Shown here: one piece after another, positions 18,437 to 26,217 of the stretch | Numbering within the stretch: the first letter of the stretch is position 1 | How the letters are laid out: every line of letters starts with the position of its first letter | Assembly (NCBI RefSeq): GCF_003259895.1 | Contig: NZ_QLME01000029.1 | Span: forward strand, 1 to 37,919 | DNA: 37,919 nt | Origin: Halanaerobium saccharolyticum | GTDB taxonomy: Bacteria; Bacillota; Halanaerobiia; Halanaerobiales; Halanaerobiaceae | Reading direction: 5' to 3' | Position numbers and translations under genes: made by a program | Notes under the pieces: model-generated | What the model was told of the DNA's origin: nothing | Databases searched by the model: none | Seen by the model: the letters and a program-made list of their open reading frames with translations, nothing else

Positions 18437-19090
18437 ATGAGTGCATTTTTAGGCCCAGTCCACATGTGGTTATATAATCAGATTCAAATAGTAGAAAAAC
18501 GGGAAGCGAAAATTGTTGAGCAGTTTGCTAATAAGTATTCGACAGAAGAGGTTAATAATCTAATTTTTGCTTATCGTGATCAGTACGGAGATTTAAAGGA
18601 AGATAAGCCGCTGGCAGAATTAATTGCTGGCAGCAACATCCATCCCTGGTTAGAAACTGCAATTAGTAATGCTCAGAGCAGAGAAGCAGCTGTTGCAGCA
18701 GCCTTAATGGATAAATACGATGATCAAGATTTACTTTTAGATATTTATGCTGATCAGGCAGAAAGACTTGCAGAAAAGGCTAAAATAAGAGACAATGTAG
18801 ATGAGTTTAATTTAGATGATGCTTTTGAAATTATAAATGAACATTTTGTAGAAAGAATGCCCTGTGATCGCTTATCAGGAGCAGTTAAAGAAGAAGGAAA
18901 GATCATCTGGAAACATCAGAGCCGTCTGCATCAGGAATTCTGGCAGCAGACCGAGGTTGAGATGGAGTTAATGCACCAGCTTTACTCGAAGTGGCTGGAA
19001 GTATTTATAGAAAATTTAAATCCCTCCCTTACTCATAAAAGAGTAAGAGAAGCTGATTATTATAATGATATCTTCTTTAATAAAGCATAA
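18437..19090 (+). CDS. Unrecognised His-rich helical protein inside the heme cluster
   Basis: 217 residues from ATG 18437, which has AAGGAGTT eight bases upstream; the in-frame TTGs at 18377 and 18431 have no usable site. The protein looks entirely helical, with no signal peptide or membrane segment. Notable points are GPVHMWLYNQI at 6-16 (H9), NIHPW (H69), NEHFVERMPCDRLSG (H136, C143), KHQSRLH (H160, H165), LMHQLYSKW (H180) and LTH (H200). Spaced His residues on helices, with aromatic neighbours, would suit a heme- or metal-binding bundle, but this is inference. It sits between NirJ2 and AhbA, with its own possible promoter and a terminator behind it. I cannot assign a family. Confidence 0.75.
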   Translation: MSAFLGPVHMWLYNQIQIVEKREAKIVEQFANKYSTEEVNNLIFAYRDQYGDLKEDKPLAELIAGSNIHPWLETAISNAQSREAAVAAALMDKYDDQDLLLDIYADQAERLAEKAKIRDNVDEFNLDDAFEIINEHFVERMPCDRLSGAVKEEGKIIWKHQSRLHQEFWQQTEVEMELMHQLYSKWLEVFIENLNPSLTHKRVREADYYNDIFFNKA

Positions 19091-19130
19091 TCTATAAATT
19101 CATTTCAAATACTTTAATTTATAAATTATT

Positions 19131-19171
19131 AAGCTCAGTTTAGAAAATCATAGGCTGAGCTTATTTTATTT
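19131..19171 (+). terminator. Terminator-like hairpin between the unknown gene and ahbA
   Basis: AAGCTCAG (19131-19138) pairs with CTGAGCTT (19155-19162), followed by ATTTTATTT. The ahbA ribosome binding site begins just after, so some read-through is possible. Confidence 0.65.
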
Positions 19172-19184
19172 AGGAGCTGTTTTT

Positions 19185-19658
19185 ATGGAAAAAATTGATA
19201 AGAAAATTTTAGATAGACTGCAGACGGGTTTAAAATTAGAAGCCTCGCCTTTTCAAAAAATAGCAGCAGAACTGGAAATAGAAGCAGACGAACTGCTGCA
19301 GCGGATTAAAAAGCTTAAAAAAGAAGGTTTTATTCGTCGGCTGGGAGGGGTCTTTAGATCTTCAAGGCTGGGCTATAAAAGTACTCTTATAGCTCTAGAA
19401 GTGGAAGAAGAAAACTTTTATCAGGTGGCTGAAATTATCAATCAGCATTCAGGTGTAACTCATAATTACCGCAGAGATCATCAATTAAATCTCTGGTTTA
19501 CCCTTTCAACGGCCAGTGAGCTTGATCGAGAAAATTTTCTGGCTCAAATTAAAGCTTTACCGGGAGTAAACGAACTCTATCAGCTGCCAAAAGAGAAGTT
19601 TTTTAAGTTAAATGTATTTTTTAAAATGGAAGAGGAAGCCGGTGATCAGCATGAATAA
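19185..19658 (+). CDS. ahbA: Siroheme decarboxylase subunit, Lrp/AsnC-like (AhbA-like)
   Basis: 157 residues. An N-terminal winged-helix region (FQKIAAELEIEADELLQRIKKLKKEGFIRRLGGVF) is followed by an AsnC-type alpha/beta domain. The siroheme decarboxylase hallmark RRDHQLNLWFTLS is present, with Arg and His next to the strand that lines the active site in the family. AhbA and AhbB form a heterodimer that decarboxylates the C12 and C18 acetates of siroheme to didecarboxysiroheme, the substrate of AhbC. The A or B label is by similarity of feel only; the two subunits are alike. It overlaps the next gene by eight bases. Despite the helix-turn-helix it is unlikely to be a transcription factor. Confidence 0.85.
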   Translation: MEKIDKKILDRLQTGLKLEASPFQKIAAELEIEADELLQRIKKLKKEGFIRRLGGVFRSSRLGYKSTLIALEVEEENFYQVAEIINQHSGVTHNYRRDHQLNLWFTLSTASELDRENFLAQIKALPGVNELYQLPKEKFFKLNVFFKMEEEAGDQHE

Positions 19659-20166
19659 TATTTCAGATAACGATTTTGGGGAAATTGTGGATGAACTGGA
19701 TAAAAAGATCATTAAGGCTTTAGAAACTGATATACCCCTGACCTTAAATCCCTATCAAAAAATTGCTGATAATTTAAATATTGATAGAGCTGAACTTTTA
19801 ACGAGATTACAGAAACTTAAAGAAAGAAAAATTTTAAAAAGAATTTCGGCTATTCTACACCACAGGGATTCCGGTTATCAGGCAAATGGGATGTTTGTCT
19901 GTCATTTTAATAAACAGGAGATTGAAGAGGTTGGAAAAGAAATTTCTGAACTAGAAGCAGTAAGCCACTGCTATCAGCGCAAGACCTATCAAAACTGGCC
20001 CTATAATTTTTATGCGATGATGCACGCTAAAAATAAAGAGGAACTGGAAAAGAAGATTGGCCAGCTGGTGGAAAAATACCAGATTGAAGACTATCAAGTT
20101 TTATATTCCACAGAAGAATTAAAGAAAACCAGTATGAAGTATTTCGCTTCTAATTTTGACAATTAA
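19651..20166 (+). CDS. ahbB: Siroheme decarboxylase subunit, Lrp/AsnC-like (AhbB-like)
   Basis: 171 residues from ATG 19651, which lies just before the stop of the preceding gene. The alternative ATG at 19612 would add 13 residues that duplicate the overlapping frame and match nothing. The layout parallels the partner: DELDKKIIKALETDIPLTLN, a winged helix (YQKIADNLNIDRAELLTRLQ), then LKRISAILHHRDSGYQANGM. The hallmark here is CYQRKTYQNWPYNFYAMMHA in place of the AhbA RRDHQLNLW segment. Together the two subunits should supply the AhbC/AhbD pair upstream. Siroheme synthesis genes are not in the window. Confidence 0.86.
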   Translation: MNNISDNDFGEIVDELDKKIIKALETDIPLTLNPYQKIADNLNIDRAELLTRLQKLKERKILKRISAILHHRDSGYQANGMFVCHFNKQEIEEVGKEISELEAVSHCYQRKTYQNWPYNFYAMMHAKNKEELEKKIGQLVEKYQIEDYQVLYSTEELKKTSMKYFASNFDN

Positions 20167-20223
20167 AATTATCATTGATATTATATAGGTACTCTAAGGA
20201 AAAACTTTTAAAGGAGAAGTGAT

Positions 20224-20550
20224 ATTATCAAGAAAAAATTAGCAGTTTTAAAAGATCTTCTCTCAATGTTTATTACTCAGCATAGAAATCAACTGTCATA
20301 TATTATTGGTTTTCTTTCTGCGCTAGCTTTTGCTCTAATATATACAAAATTTGGAATTAAATTAGGAGTTTCTGCTTTATTAGCAGGTATTTTAGTATTT
20401 GAAATTTTTGATCATTTCTTTGGTGGCAGCCCGGATATCATAGTTATGGGTGTTGATAGTGAAGAAGATATGATGGAAACTCTAAAAAAGACGATGTCAG
20501 AAGCAATTAAAGAAAAAAATAAGGAAAATTCAAATCAAAAAAATGATTAA
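20224..20550 (+). CDS. Small membrane protein of unknown function, likely ATT start
   Basis: Starting at ATT 20224 gives 108 residues beginning (M)IKKKLAVLKDLLSMFITQHR. AAGGAG (20211-20216) lies seven bases upstream, ideal spacing. The first ATG, at 20266, has no ribosome binding site and would drop 14 natural-looking codons. One hydrophobic hairpin (YIIGFLSALAFALIY and LGVSALLAGILVFEIF) precedes a charged C-terminal tail, MMETLKKTMSEAIKEKNKE, probably cytoplasmic. No ATG, GTG or TTG in this frame lies closer to the site. A family is not recognised. It follows ahbB after 57 bases and ends in a terminator. Confidence 0.65.
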   Translation: MIKKKLAVLKDLLSMFITQHRNQLSYIIGFLSALAFALIYTKFGIKLGVSALLAGILVFEIFDHFFGGSPDIIVMGVDSEEDMMETLKKTMSEAIKEKNKENSNQKND

Positions 20551-20558
20551 TTTTAATT

Positions 20559-20582
20559 GCAGCCCTTGAGGCTGTTTTTTTA
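20559..20582 (+). terminator. Rho-independent terminator
   Basis: CAGCC, loop CTTGA, GGCTG (20560-20574), then seven T. It ends the transcript of the small membrane protein and possibly the heme genes. Confidence 0.85.
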
Positions 20583-20589
20583 TAAATAT

Positions 20590-20618
20590 TTGACTTAATA
20601 TTCAAAATTTAATAAAAT
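20590..20618 (+). promoter_or_regulatory. Sigma-A promoter of the 5'-nucleotidase gene
   Basis: TTGACT (20590-20595), exactly 17 bases, TAAAAT (20613-20618). Each hexamer differs from consensus at one position. Confidence 0.7.
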
Positions 20619-20647
20619 TGATTTAGACTTTAAAAGGGGTGATAAAA

Positions 20648-22531
20648 TTGTTAAAAGGAAGAAAAGTGTTTTTCAGTCTGTTTTTGACTTTTATTTTAAT
20701 TTTCGCTCTTTCCTCTGTTTTAATGGCGGCTGAGACTTTGAGTATTCTTTCCACTTCCGATGTGCATCAATATTTAGTGCCTTATGATTATATGGAAGAT
20801 CAGGTTGATGAAACAATTGGCTTTTCTAAAATTTATACTTTAATTGAAGAAGAACGGAACAATAATCCAAATACTTTACTGCTTGATAATGGTGATCTGA
20901 TTCAGGGTAGTTTAATTGGACTATATGAATATCAGATTGAGCCAATTACTGAAGGTGAAACCCAGACAATAATTAAGGCCTATAATCATGCAGGCTATGA
21001 TGCTGCAACCATTGGAAATCATGAACTCCAGGATTACAGTCTGGATTATTTAGAAAAAGCGATGGCTGGTGCAGATTTTCCATTTTTATCAGCCAATATT
21101 ATGTTAGCTGAAAATGAAGATGAATTTTATACTGATCCGTATACAATAATAACTAAAAATATTAATGGCAAAGATTTAAGAATTGGAGTTGTTGGTTTTG
21201 TTCCACCACAGTCTATGCGCTGGGGTAAAGATCATCTGGAAGGTAATGTTGTGATTAAAGATATTATGGAACAGGCTGAAGAGGTAATACCCGAACTTGC
21301 TCAACAAACTGATATTGTGGTAGTTTTATCCCATTCTGGAATTAGTGATGCTCCTGTAGATTCCTATGATGCAAGGGAAAATGCCTCCTATTATATTGCT
21401 CAAATGGATGAGGTAGATGCTCTAATTACAGGTCATCATCATGGAACCTTTCCGGATGACTACGCAGATTTAGAGGGGGTAAATGCAGAAGAAGCTACAA
21501 TTTTTGGTGTACCAACAGTTATGCCCGGTTCCTGGGGTTCAGCCTTAGGTATAATTGATTTAGAGATTGCAGAAAATAAGGGCAGCTGGGAAGTTGTAGG
21601 ACATCAGGTCCGACATAGAGTAGTTGATGAAGATGTTGAATCTCATCCTGAAATTGAAGAAATTGCCCAGGATGTTCACGAAAATGTAATCGAATATGTG
21701 AGGACACCAATTGGAGACACAGAAAGGGATATTACTTCCTATCTGGCAAGAGTTATGGATTCTTCGGTAACCCAGATAATTAATGATGCTCAATTGTGGT
21801 GGGCAGAAGATGAGTTTGCAGAAGGAGAATATTCGGATTTACCAATTCTTTCTGCCGCAGCACCATTTAGAGCTGGCAGAGAAGATGCTGATTACTTTAC
21901 TGAAGTTATGGCCGGAGGAGTTACAATCGGTGATGTTACCGATATTTATATTTATGATAACCAGATCAGGGTAATGCACTTGAATGGTGAGCAGATAATT
22001 GAATGGCTGGAACGAAGTGCAGAAAACTTCAATAGAATTGATCCAGATTCAGAGTCAACTCAGGAACTGCTTAACCCTGAATTTTCAGCCTATAACTTTG
22101 ATGTGATTGATGGAATTGAATATGAAATTGATGTAACAAATGAAGTAGGAGAAAGAATAGTTAATGCAGAATATCAGGGAGAAGCATTAAATGAAGATAT
22201 GGAATTCCTGGTTGTAACAAATGATTATCGTGCTGGTGGAGGTGGCGATTTCCCTCCCGCTGTAGAAGAAGATCCGGTTTATGCTCCCAGTGGAGTAGTT
22301 AATAGAGAGATTATCATGGATTATATTGAAGTTCAGGGCACTATCAATCCTGCTCCAGATTATAACTGGTCAATCAGTTCCTTTGATCCTGCTGGTGAGG
22401 TAACATTCCGCTCTCATCCCGAAGCAATGGACTATATCGAAGAATATGAAATTCCAAATATCTCGTTTATAGAAACTGATGAGAATGGTATGGGAGTTTA
22501 TAGATTAGATGTTTCTAATCTAGATAATTAA
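20648..22531 (+). CDS. Secreted 5'-nucleotidase / cyclic-nucleotide phosphodiesterase (UshA family)
   Basis: 627 residues from TTG 20648, which has AAGGGGTG with correct spacing; the GTG at 20639 overlaps that site. A signal peptide covers about residues 6-27 (VFFSLFLTFILIFALSSVLM, then AAET). The metallophosphatase domain has its metal-binding motifs in order: STSDVHQYL, LDNGDLIQGS, TIGNHELQDY, VVLSHSGI and ITGHHHG. The C-terminal 5'-nucleotidase domain includes LSAAAPFRAGR, GGVTIGDV and a TNDYRAGGGGDFPP substrate loop. It hydrolyses nucleotides outside the membrane to release nucleosides and phosphate. Whether it prefers 5'-nucleotides or 2',3'-cyclic nucleotides cannot be read. It has its own promoter and terminator. 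Confidence 0.9.
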   Translation: MLKGRKVFFSLFLTFILIFALSSVLMAAETLSILSTSDVHQYLVPYDYMEDQVDETIGFSKIYTLIEEERNNNPNTLLLDNGDLIQGSLIGLYEYQIEPITEGETQTIIKAYNHAGYDAATIGNHELQDYSLDYLEKAMAGADFPFLSANIMLAENEDEFYTDPYTIITKNINGKDLRIGVVGFVPPQSMRWGKDHLEGNVVIKDIMEQAEEVIPELAQQTDIVVVLSHSGISDAPVDSYDARENASYYIAQMDEVDALITGHHHGTFPDDYADLEGVNAEEATIFGVPTVMPGSWGSALGIIDLEIAENKGSWEVVGHQVRHRVVDEDVESHPEIEEIAQDVHENVIEYVRTPIGDTERDITSYLARVMDSSVTQIINDAQLWWAEDEFAEGEYSDLPILSAAAPFRAGREDADYFTEVMAGGVTIGDVTDIYIYDNQIRVMHLNGEQIIEWLERSAENFNRIDPDSESTQELLNPEFSAYNFDVIDGIEYEIDVTNEVGERIVNAEYQGEALNEDMEFLVVTNDYRAGGGGDFPPAVEEDPVYAPSGVVNREIIMDYIEVQGTINPAPDYNWSISSFDPAGEVTFRSHPEAMDYIEEYEIPNISFIETDENGMGVYRLDVSNLDN

Positions 22532-22569
22532 TAGATGTAATAAGTGATAATAGTAAAGACTGTTCAAAT

Positions 22570-22603
22570 ACCCTCTTCCTTTTGCTGCAGGAGGAGGGTT
22601 TTC
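22570..22603 (+). terminator. Rho-independent terminator
   Basis: ACCCTCTTCCT pairs with AGGAGGAGGGT through one G-T wobble, followed by TTTTCTATT. Confidence 0.8.
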
Positions 22604-22738
22604 TATTCTGCAGTTATAAAATTTTAGTAATCTAACCTGACAATGGATATAAGTAATTTTTTCTGTTATAATTAAGTTAATAAATTCAGATAAAATTTCT
22701 CAAATAAGCGAACGAGTATATATAAATAGGAGCTAATA

Positions 22739-24862
22739 ATGAGAATACTAAAAAATTTAACTATCCAAAATAAAATACTACTGGGAATTGGACTCAGCTT
22801 TATTCTGGCTATGATTTTTTTGCTGGCAATTGTTATTTATCAGTTTGAAGACCTTTCAGCGGAAAATCAGGTTTTAATTGAAAAAGAATTACTGGAAAGA
22901 AAATATGACAAGTATGAAACCCTCGTTAAAAGCAGGGCGGAAATCTTATCAGAGATCTATCATTTACGTCTGGAGGAAATAGAGGCCAGAGGTGAGGAAT
23001 TAAATGAATCAGATATGAGATTACTGATGGCAGAACTTAATGATGACATCTATATTGAAGATGTATATTTTTATATTTATGATTTAGAGGGAACTACTGT
23101 TTCTTTACCCCCTACCCCCGCTTTAGAAGGTAAAAATCGGAGTGATTTAGAAATAAATGGAGTTCCGATTGTTAAAAATATGATTAGAATCATTAATCAG
23201 GAGGGTGGAGGACGCTTTAATTATCTTTATCATAATCCCCGGAATGGAATGCTGGAAAATAAGTATAGTTATATCCAAAAAATTTCCGGGACTGAAATGT
23301 TTGTCGGCTCTGGAGGTTATCAGAGCAGTTATTATAATATTGTAGATAGACTACTGCTTAAAATCTCAAATGTTAGAGATGAGACAATTTATCTGCTTTT
23401 AATTAGCTTTGCAATTATTGTTTTAATTATATTTTTAATTATATTTGATATTTCAGAATACATAAATTCAAATTTAAAGCAGATTGTATCAGCATTTAAA
23501 AGAGTGGAAAAAGGTCAGCTTAATTTTAAATTGGATATTAAAAGTGAAGATGAATTTGGAAGTCTGGCTGCTGGGTTTAATCAGATGTTAAAAAGAATTA
23601 AGAAATTGACTTATAATGATCCCCTGACCGGTCTTCCTAATTTGAATTTTCTGGAAAACAATCTCTCTGAGAGTTTAAAAGAAAATGCAGAAAATGATAA
23701 ACATATTTATTTATTCACCTTGATTACAGATAACATGACCTTAGTTAACAGCAACTATGGTTATCAAAAAGGTAATGAAATACTGCGGGAACTTTATCAG
23801 CGTCTGGGAAAAAATTTATCAGAAGAAATGACAATTGCCCGTAAAAGTGATGAATTTGTTTTCTACTTTGCTTCTAATAAAGATAAAGCAGAAATCAGAG
23901 AATTTGCCGGGGAAATTTTAAATAATCTTTCAGAACCCTATGAGGTTAACAATAATCTAATTTATTTAAAACTGAAATTAGGAATTGCAGTTAATGAAAA
24001 TCAGGAAAGTTGTTCAGAATTAATTAGAAAATCACGGCTGGCACTGCATTTTGTTGACGAAAAAAATAGTATTAAGTTTTTTGATCAGGAAATGATGGGC
24101 CAACTTTCAGGTAGGTTAAATTTAGAAAGCCAATTAAGAAAAGCCATCGAAAATGATGAATTTGAGCTTCATTATCAGCCACAGCTGGAAAGTAAGACAA
24201 ATAAAGTTGTCGGAGTAGAAGCCCTAATTCGCTGGCAGCATCCAGAAAAAGGCAGAATATCACCGGGAGAATTTATACCACTGGCTGAGGAAAGTGGAAT
24301 GATTTTAAAACTGGGGGACTGGGTCTTAAATGAAGCACTATGTCAGCTGAAAACCTGGCACAATAAAGGACATTCTGATTTGATTTCTGCTGTAAATATT
24401 GCACCTCAGCAATTTCAGCAGGATGATTTTGTTTCAAATATAGATGAATTATTAAAAAAACATCAGCTTGAGGCAAAATATTTAGAACTCGAGATAACAG
24501 AACGGACAGTAATCAAAGATATAGAATATACTGTAGATATTTTAAACCGCCTTAAAAAGCTGGGTGTTAGAATTTCTATTGATGATTTTGGTACAGGTTA
24601 TTCTTCTTTAGAATATTTAAATCGTTTTGCTCTCGATAAATTAAAAATTGATAAATCTTTTGTCCACAACCGCAGTAATTTAAACATAGTTAAAACAATT
24701 ATCATGATGGGCAGCAATTTAGGGCTGGAAGTAGTAGCAGAAGGTGTAGAAACAAAAGAGGAATTAGATTTCTTGATCAAAAATAATTGTAATTATTATC
24801 AGGGTTATTATTTTGCCAGGGCTGAAAAAGCCGCTGATGTTGAAGAATACTTTAGTAAATAG
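22739..24862 (+). CDS. Cache-HAMP-GGDEF-EAL protein, probable c-di-GMP phosphodiesterase
   Basis: 707 residues. A membrane segment lies at about 12-32. An extracellular single-Cache domain follows with YIYDLEGTTVSLPPTPALEGK and MFVGSGGYQ. A second membrane segment is near 220-240, then HAMP. The GGDEF domain keeps DPLTGLPN, but the active-site loop is R368-K-S-D-E-F rather than GGDEF. The usual first metal Asp region reads LITDNMTLVNSNYGY, so it is very likely inactive as a cyclase. The EAL domain is intact: E494-A-L with IRWQHP, NIAPQQFQ, LEITERT, DDFGTGYSSLEYL, KIDKSF and AEGVET. The output should be c-di-GMP hydrolysis controlled by a small extracellular ligand. The degenerate GGDEF may bind GTP as a sensor. 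Confidence 0.9.
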   Translation: MRILKNLTIQNKILLGIGLSFILAMIFLLAIVIYQFEDLSAENQVLIEKELLERKYDKYETLVKSRAEILSEIYHLRLEEIEARGEELNESDMRLLMAELNDDIYIEDVYFYIYDLEGTTVSLPPTPALEGKNRSDLEINGVPIVKNMIRIINQEGGGRFNYLYHNPRNGMLENKYSYIQKISGTEMFVGSGGYQSSYYNIVDRLLLKISNVRDETIYLLLISFAIIVLIIFLIIFDISEYINSNLKQIVSAFKRVEKGQLNFKLDIKSEDEFGSLAAGFNQMLKRIKKLTYNDPLTGLPNLNFLENNLSESLKENAENDKHIYLFTLITDNMTLVNSNYGYQKGNEILRELYQRLGKNLSEEMTIARKSDEFVFYFASNKDKAEIREFAGEILNNLSEPYEVNNNLIYLKLKLGIAVNENQESCSELIRKSRLALHFVDEKNSIKFFDQEMMGQLSGRLNLESQLRKAIENDEFELHYQPQLESKTNKVVGVEALIRWQHPEKGRISPGEFIPLAEESGMILKLGDWVLNEALCQLKTWHNKGHSDLISAVNIAPQQFQQDDFVSNIDELLKKHQLEAKYLELEITERTVIKDIEYTVDILNRLKKLGVRISIDDFGTGYSSLEYLNRFALDKLKIDKSFVHNRSNLNIVKTIIMMGSNLGLEVVAEGVETKEELDFLIKNNCNYYQGYYFARAEKAADVEEYFSK

Positions 24863-24901
24863 TATATCTTTAAATGATTTATCTTAATAAAGGAGTGGAT
24901 T

Positions 24902-25345
24902 ATGGAATTAAATATAAAAAGCTTTTCTGAACTGAATAATCAGGAATTATATAAAATTATTGAAGCTAGAATTAATGTTTTTGTCGTAGAACAAAACTGT
25001 CCCTATCAAGAATGTGATAATAAGGATCAGGATTCTTTTCATCTATTTTATCAGGATCAAAATCGGATTGCTGCTTACTTAAGGATAATCCCCCCGGGAA
25101 TATCGTATCAGGAAGCTTCTATTGGCAGAGTTCTGGTTAAAAAAGAATACAGGCGGGAAGGTCTGGGGATTAAAATGATGGAGGCTGCAGTTGCTTTTAT
25201 AAATAATAATTTTAATACAGAGGTAATCAGGATTTCGGCCCAGGAATATATACTTAAATTTTATCAGGATCTAGGTTTTAAAGTAGTTTCAGACCGCTAT
25301 TTAGAAGATAATATTCCCCATTATCAAATGCTGTATAAATTGTAA
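24902..25345 (+). CDS. GNAT acetyltransferase, ElaA-like
   Basis: 147 residues. The pattern IIEARINVFVVEQNCPYQEC with DNKDQDSFHLF is the ElaA N-terminal signature. The acetyl-CoA loop lies in IGRVLVKKEYRREGLGIKMM (R/QxxGxG/A motif), followed by FYQDLGFKVVSDRYLEDNIP and HYQM. It presumably acetylates a small molecule or a protein; the ElaA substrate is unknown. It follows the EAL gene after 39 bases with AAGGAGTGG upstream and may share its transcript. Confidence 0.85.
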   Translation: MELNIKSFSELNNQELYKIIEARINVFVVEQNCPYQECDNKDQDSFHLFYQDQNRIAAYLRIIPPGISYQEASIGRVLVKKEYRREGLGIKMMEAAVAFINNNFNTEVIRISAQEYILKFYQDLGFKVVSDRYLEDNIPHYQMLYKL

Positions 25346-25408
25346 TCAGATAATTTTTCTGATAGAATTATATTAAATGAAAATTATAGATGGAGGTGCT
25401 TTTTTAAT

Positions 25409-26191
25409 TTGATAAATTTAGTAGATGCAGCAGTACTTACAAAAGAATGGGCTCTAGATGTCGGTAAAATGCAAAGGGAAAAATTGAAAAAGGAAAGTTT
25501 TAAAGTTGATACTAAAAGTAACCTGAATGACCTTGTAACTGAAATTGATTTATTGAGTGAAGATATGATTAGAGCCAAAATAGAAAAGTATTATCCAGAA
25601 CATAATATCCTGGGCGAAGAAAGTGATTACTCTGATAAAAATAGTAAATACACCTGGGTTATTGATCCTCTGGATGGGACAAATAATTATGCCAGTTCTT
25701 ATCCAATTTATTGTGTTTCAATTGCTTTAAAATATGAATCTGAAGTTGTAATGGGGGTTATTTATATTCCAGAGTTAGATGAGATTTATTCCGCTATTAA
25801 GGGAAAAGGAGCCTATAAATCTGGAACTCCAATTAATATATCTCAAAAAACATCTTTAAACTCAGCTCTGGTTGCTACCGGTTTTCCCTATGATAAAAAA
25901 GATTCTAAAATTGATAATCTGGCTCCTTTAAATAAGATTTTAAAGGAGATAAGGGGTATCAGGCGTTCCGGCAGTGCTGCTTTTGATCTTGTAGCTGTGG
26001 CCGGGGGACGGATTGATGCTTTCTGGGAATTTAAACTTAAAGAATGGGATTATGCAGCAGCAGCTTTATTGATTAAGGAAGCAGGAGGAGAAGTTTATCA
26101 GACAGATTTGGAGGATGCCCCACTTTTTATAGCTGGCAGCAGAGAATTGGTTGCTGAGCTAAGAGAAATTATAGAGAGCATTTATTTATAA
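25409..26191 (+). CDS. Inositol monophosphatase family phosphatase
   Basis: 260 residues. The metal-site motifs are ILGEESDY (Glu pair), WVIDPLDGTNNY (the DPxDGT signature) and the second signature ELKEWDYAAAALLIKEAGG-type segment, WDYAAAALLIKEAGGEV. GIRRSGSAAFDLVAVAGGRI is also conserved. Members are Mg-dependent, Li-sensitive phosphatases for inositol phosphate, PAP or fructose-1,6-bisphosphate; which one applies here cannot be read. Translation probably starts at TTG 25409 behind GGAGGTG; no ATG or GTG lies near. Confidence 0.9.
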   Translation: MINLVDAAVLTKEWALDVGKMQREKLKKESFKVDTKSNLNDLVTEIDLLSEDMIRAKIEKYYPEHNILGEESDYSDKNSKYTWVIDPLDGTNNYASSYPIYCVSIALKYESEVVMGVIYIPELDEIYSAIKGKGAYKSGTPINISQKTSLNSALVATGFPYDKKDSKIDNLAPLNKILKEIRGIRRSGSAAFDLVAVAGGRIDAFWEFKLKEWDYAAAALLIKEAGGEVYQTDLEDAPLFIAGSRELVAELREIIESIYL

Positions 26192-26217
26192 AATAATAAG
26201 AAGCAGGTGAGCAGTAG

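Noticed and set aside
19185-20166. The two Lrp/AsnC-like genes as transcription regulators
   Set aside because: They carry the siroheme decarboxylase hallmarks, overlap each other and neighbour nirJ genes; the helix-turn-helix fold is a family relic.
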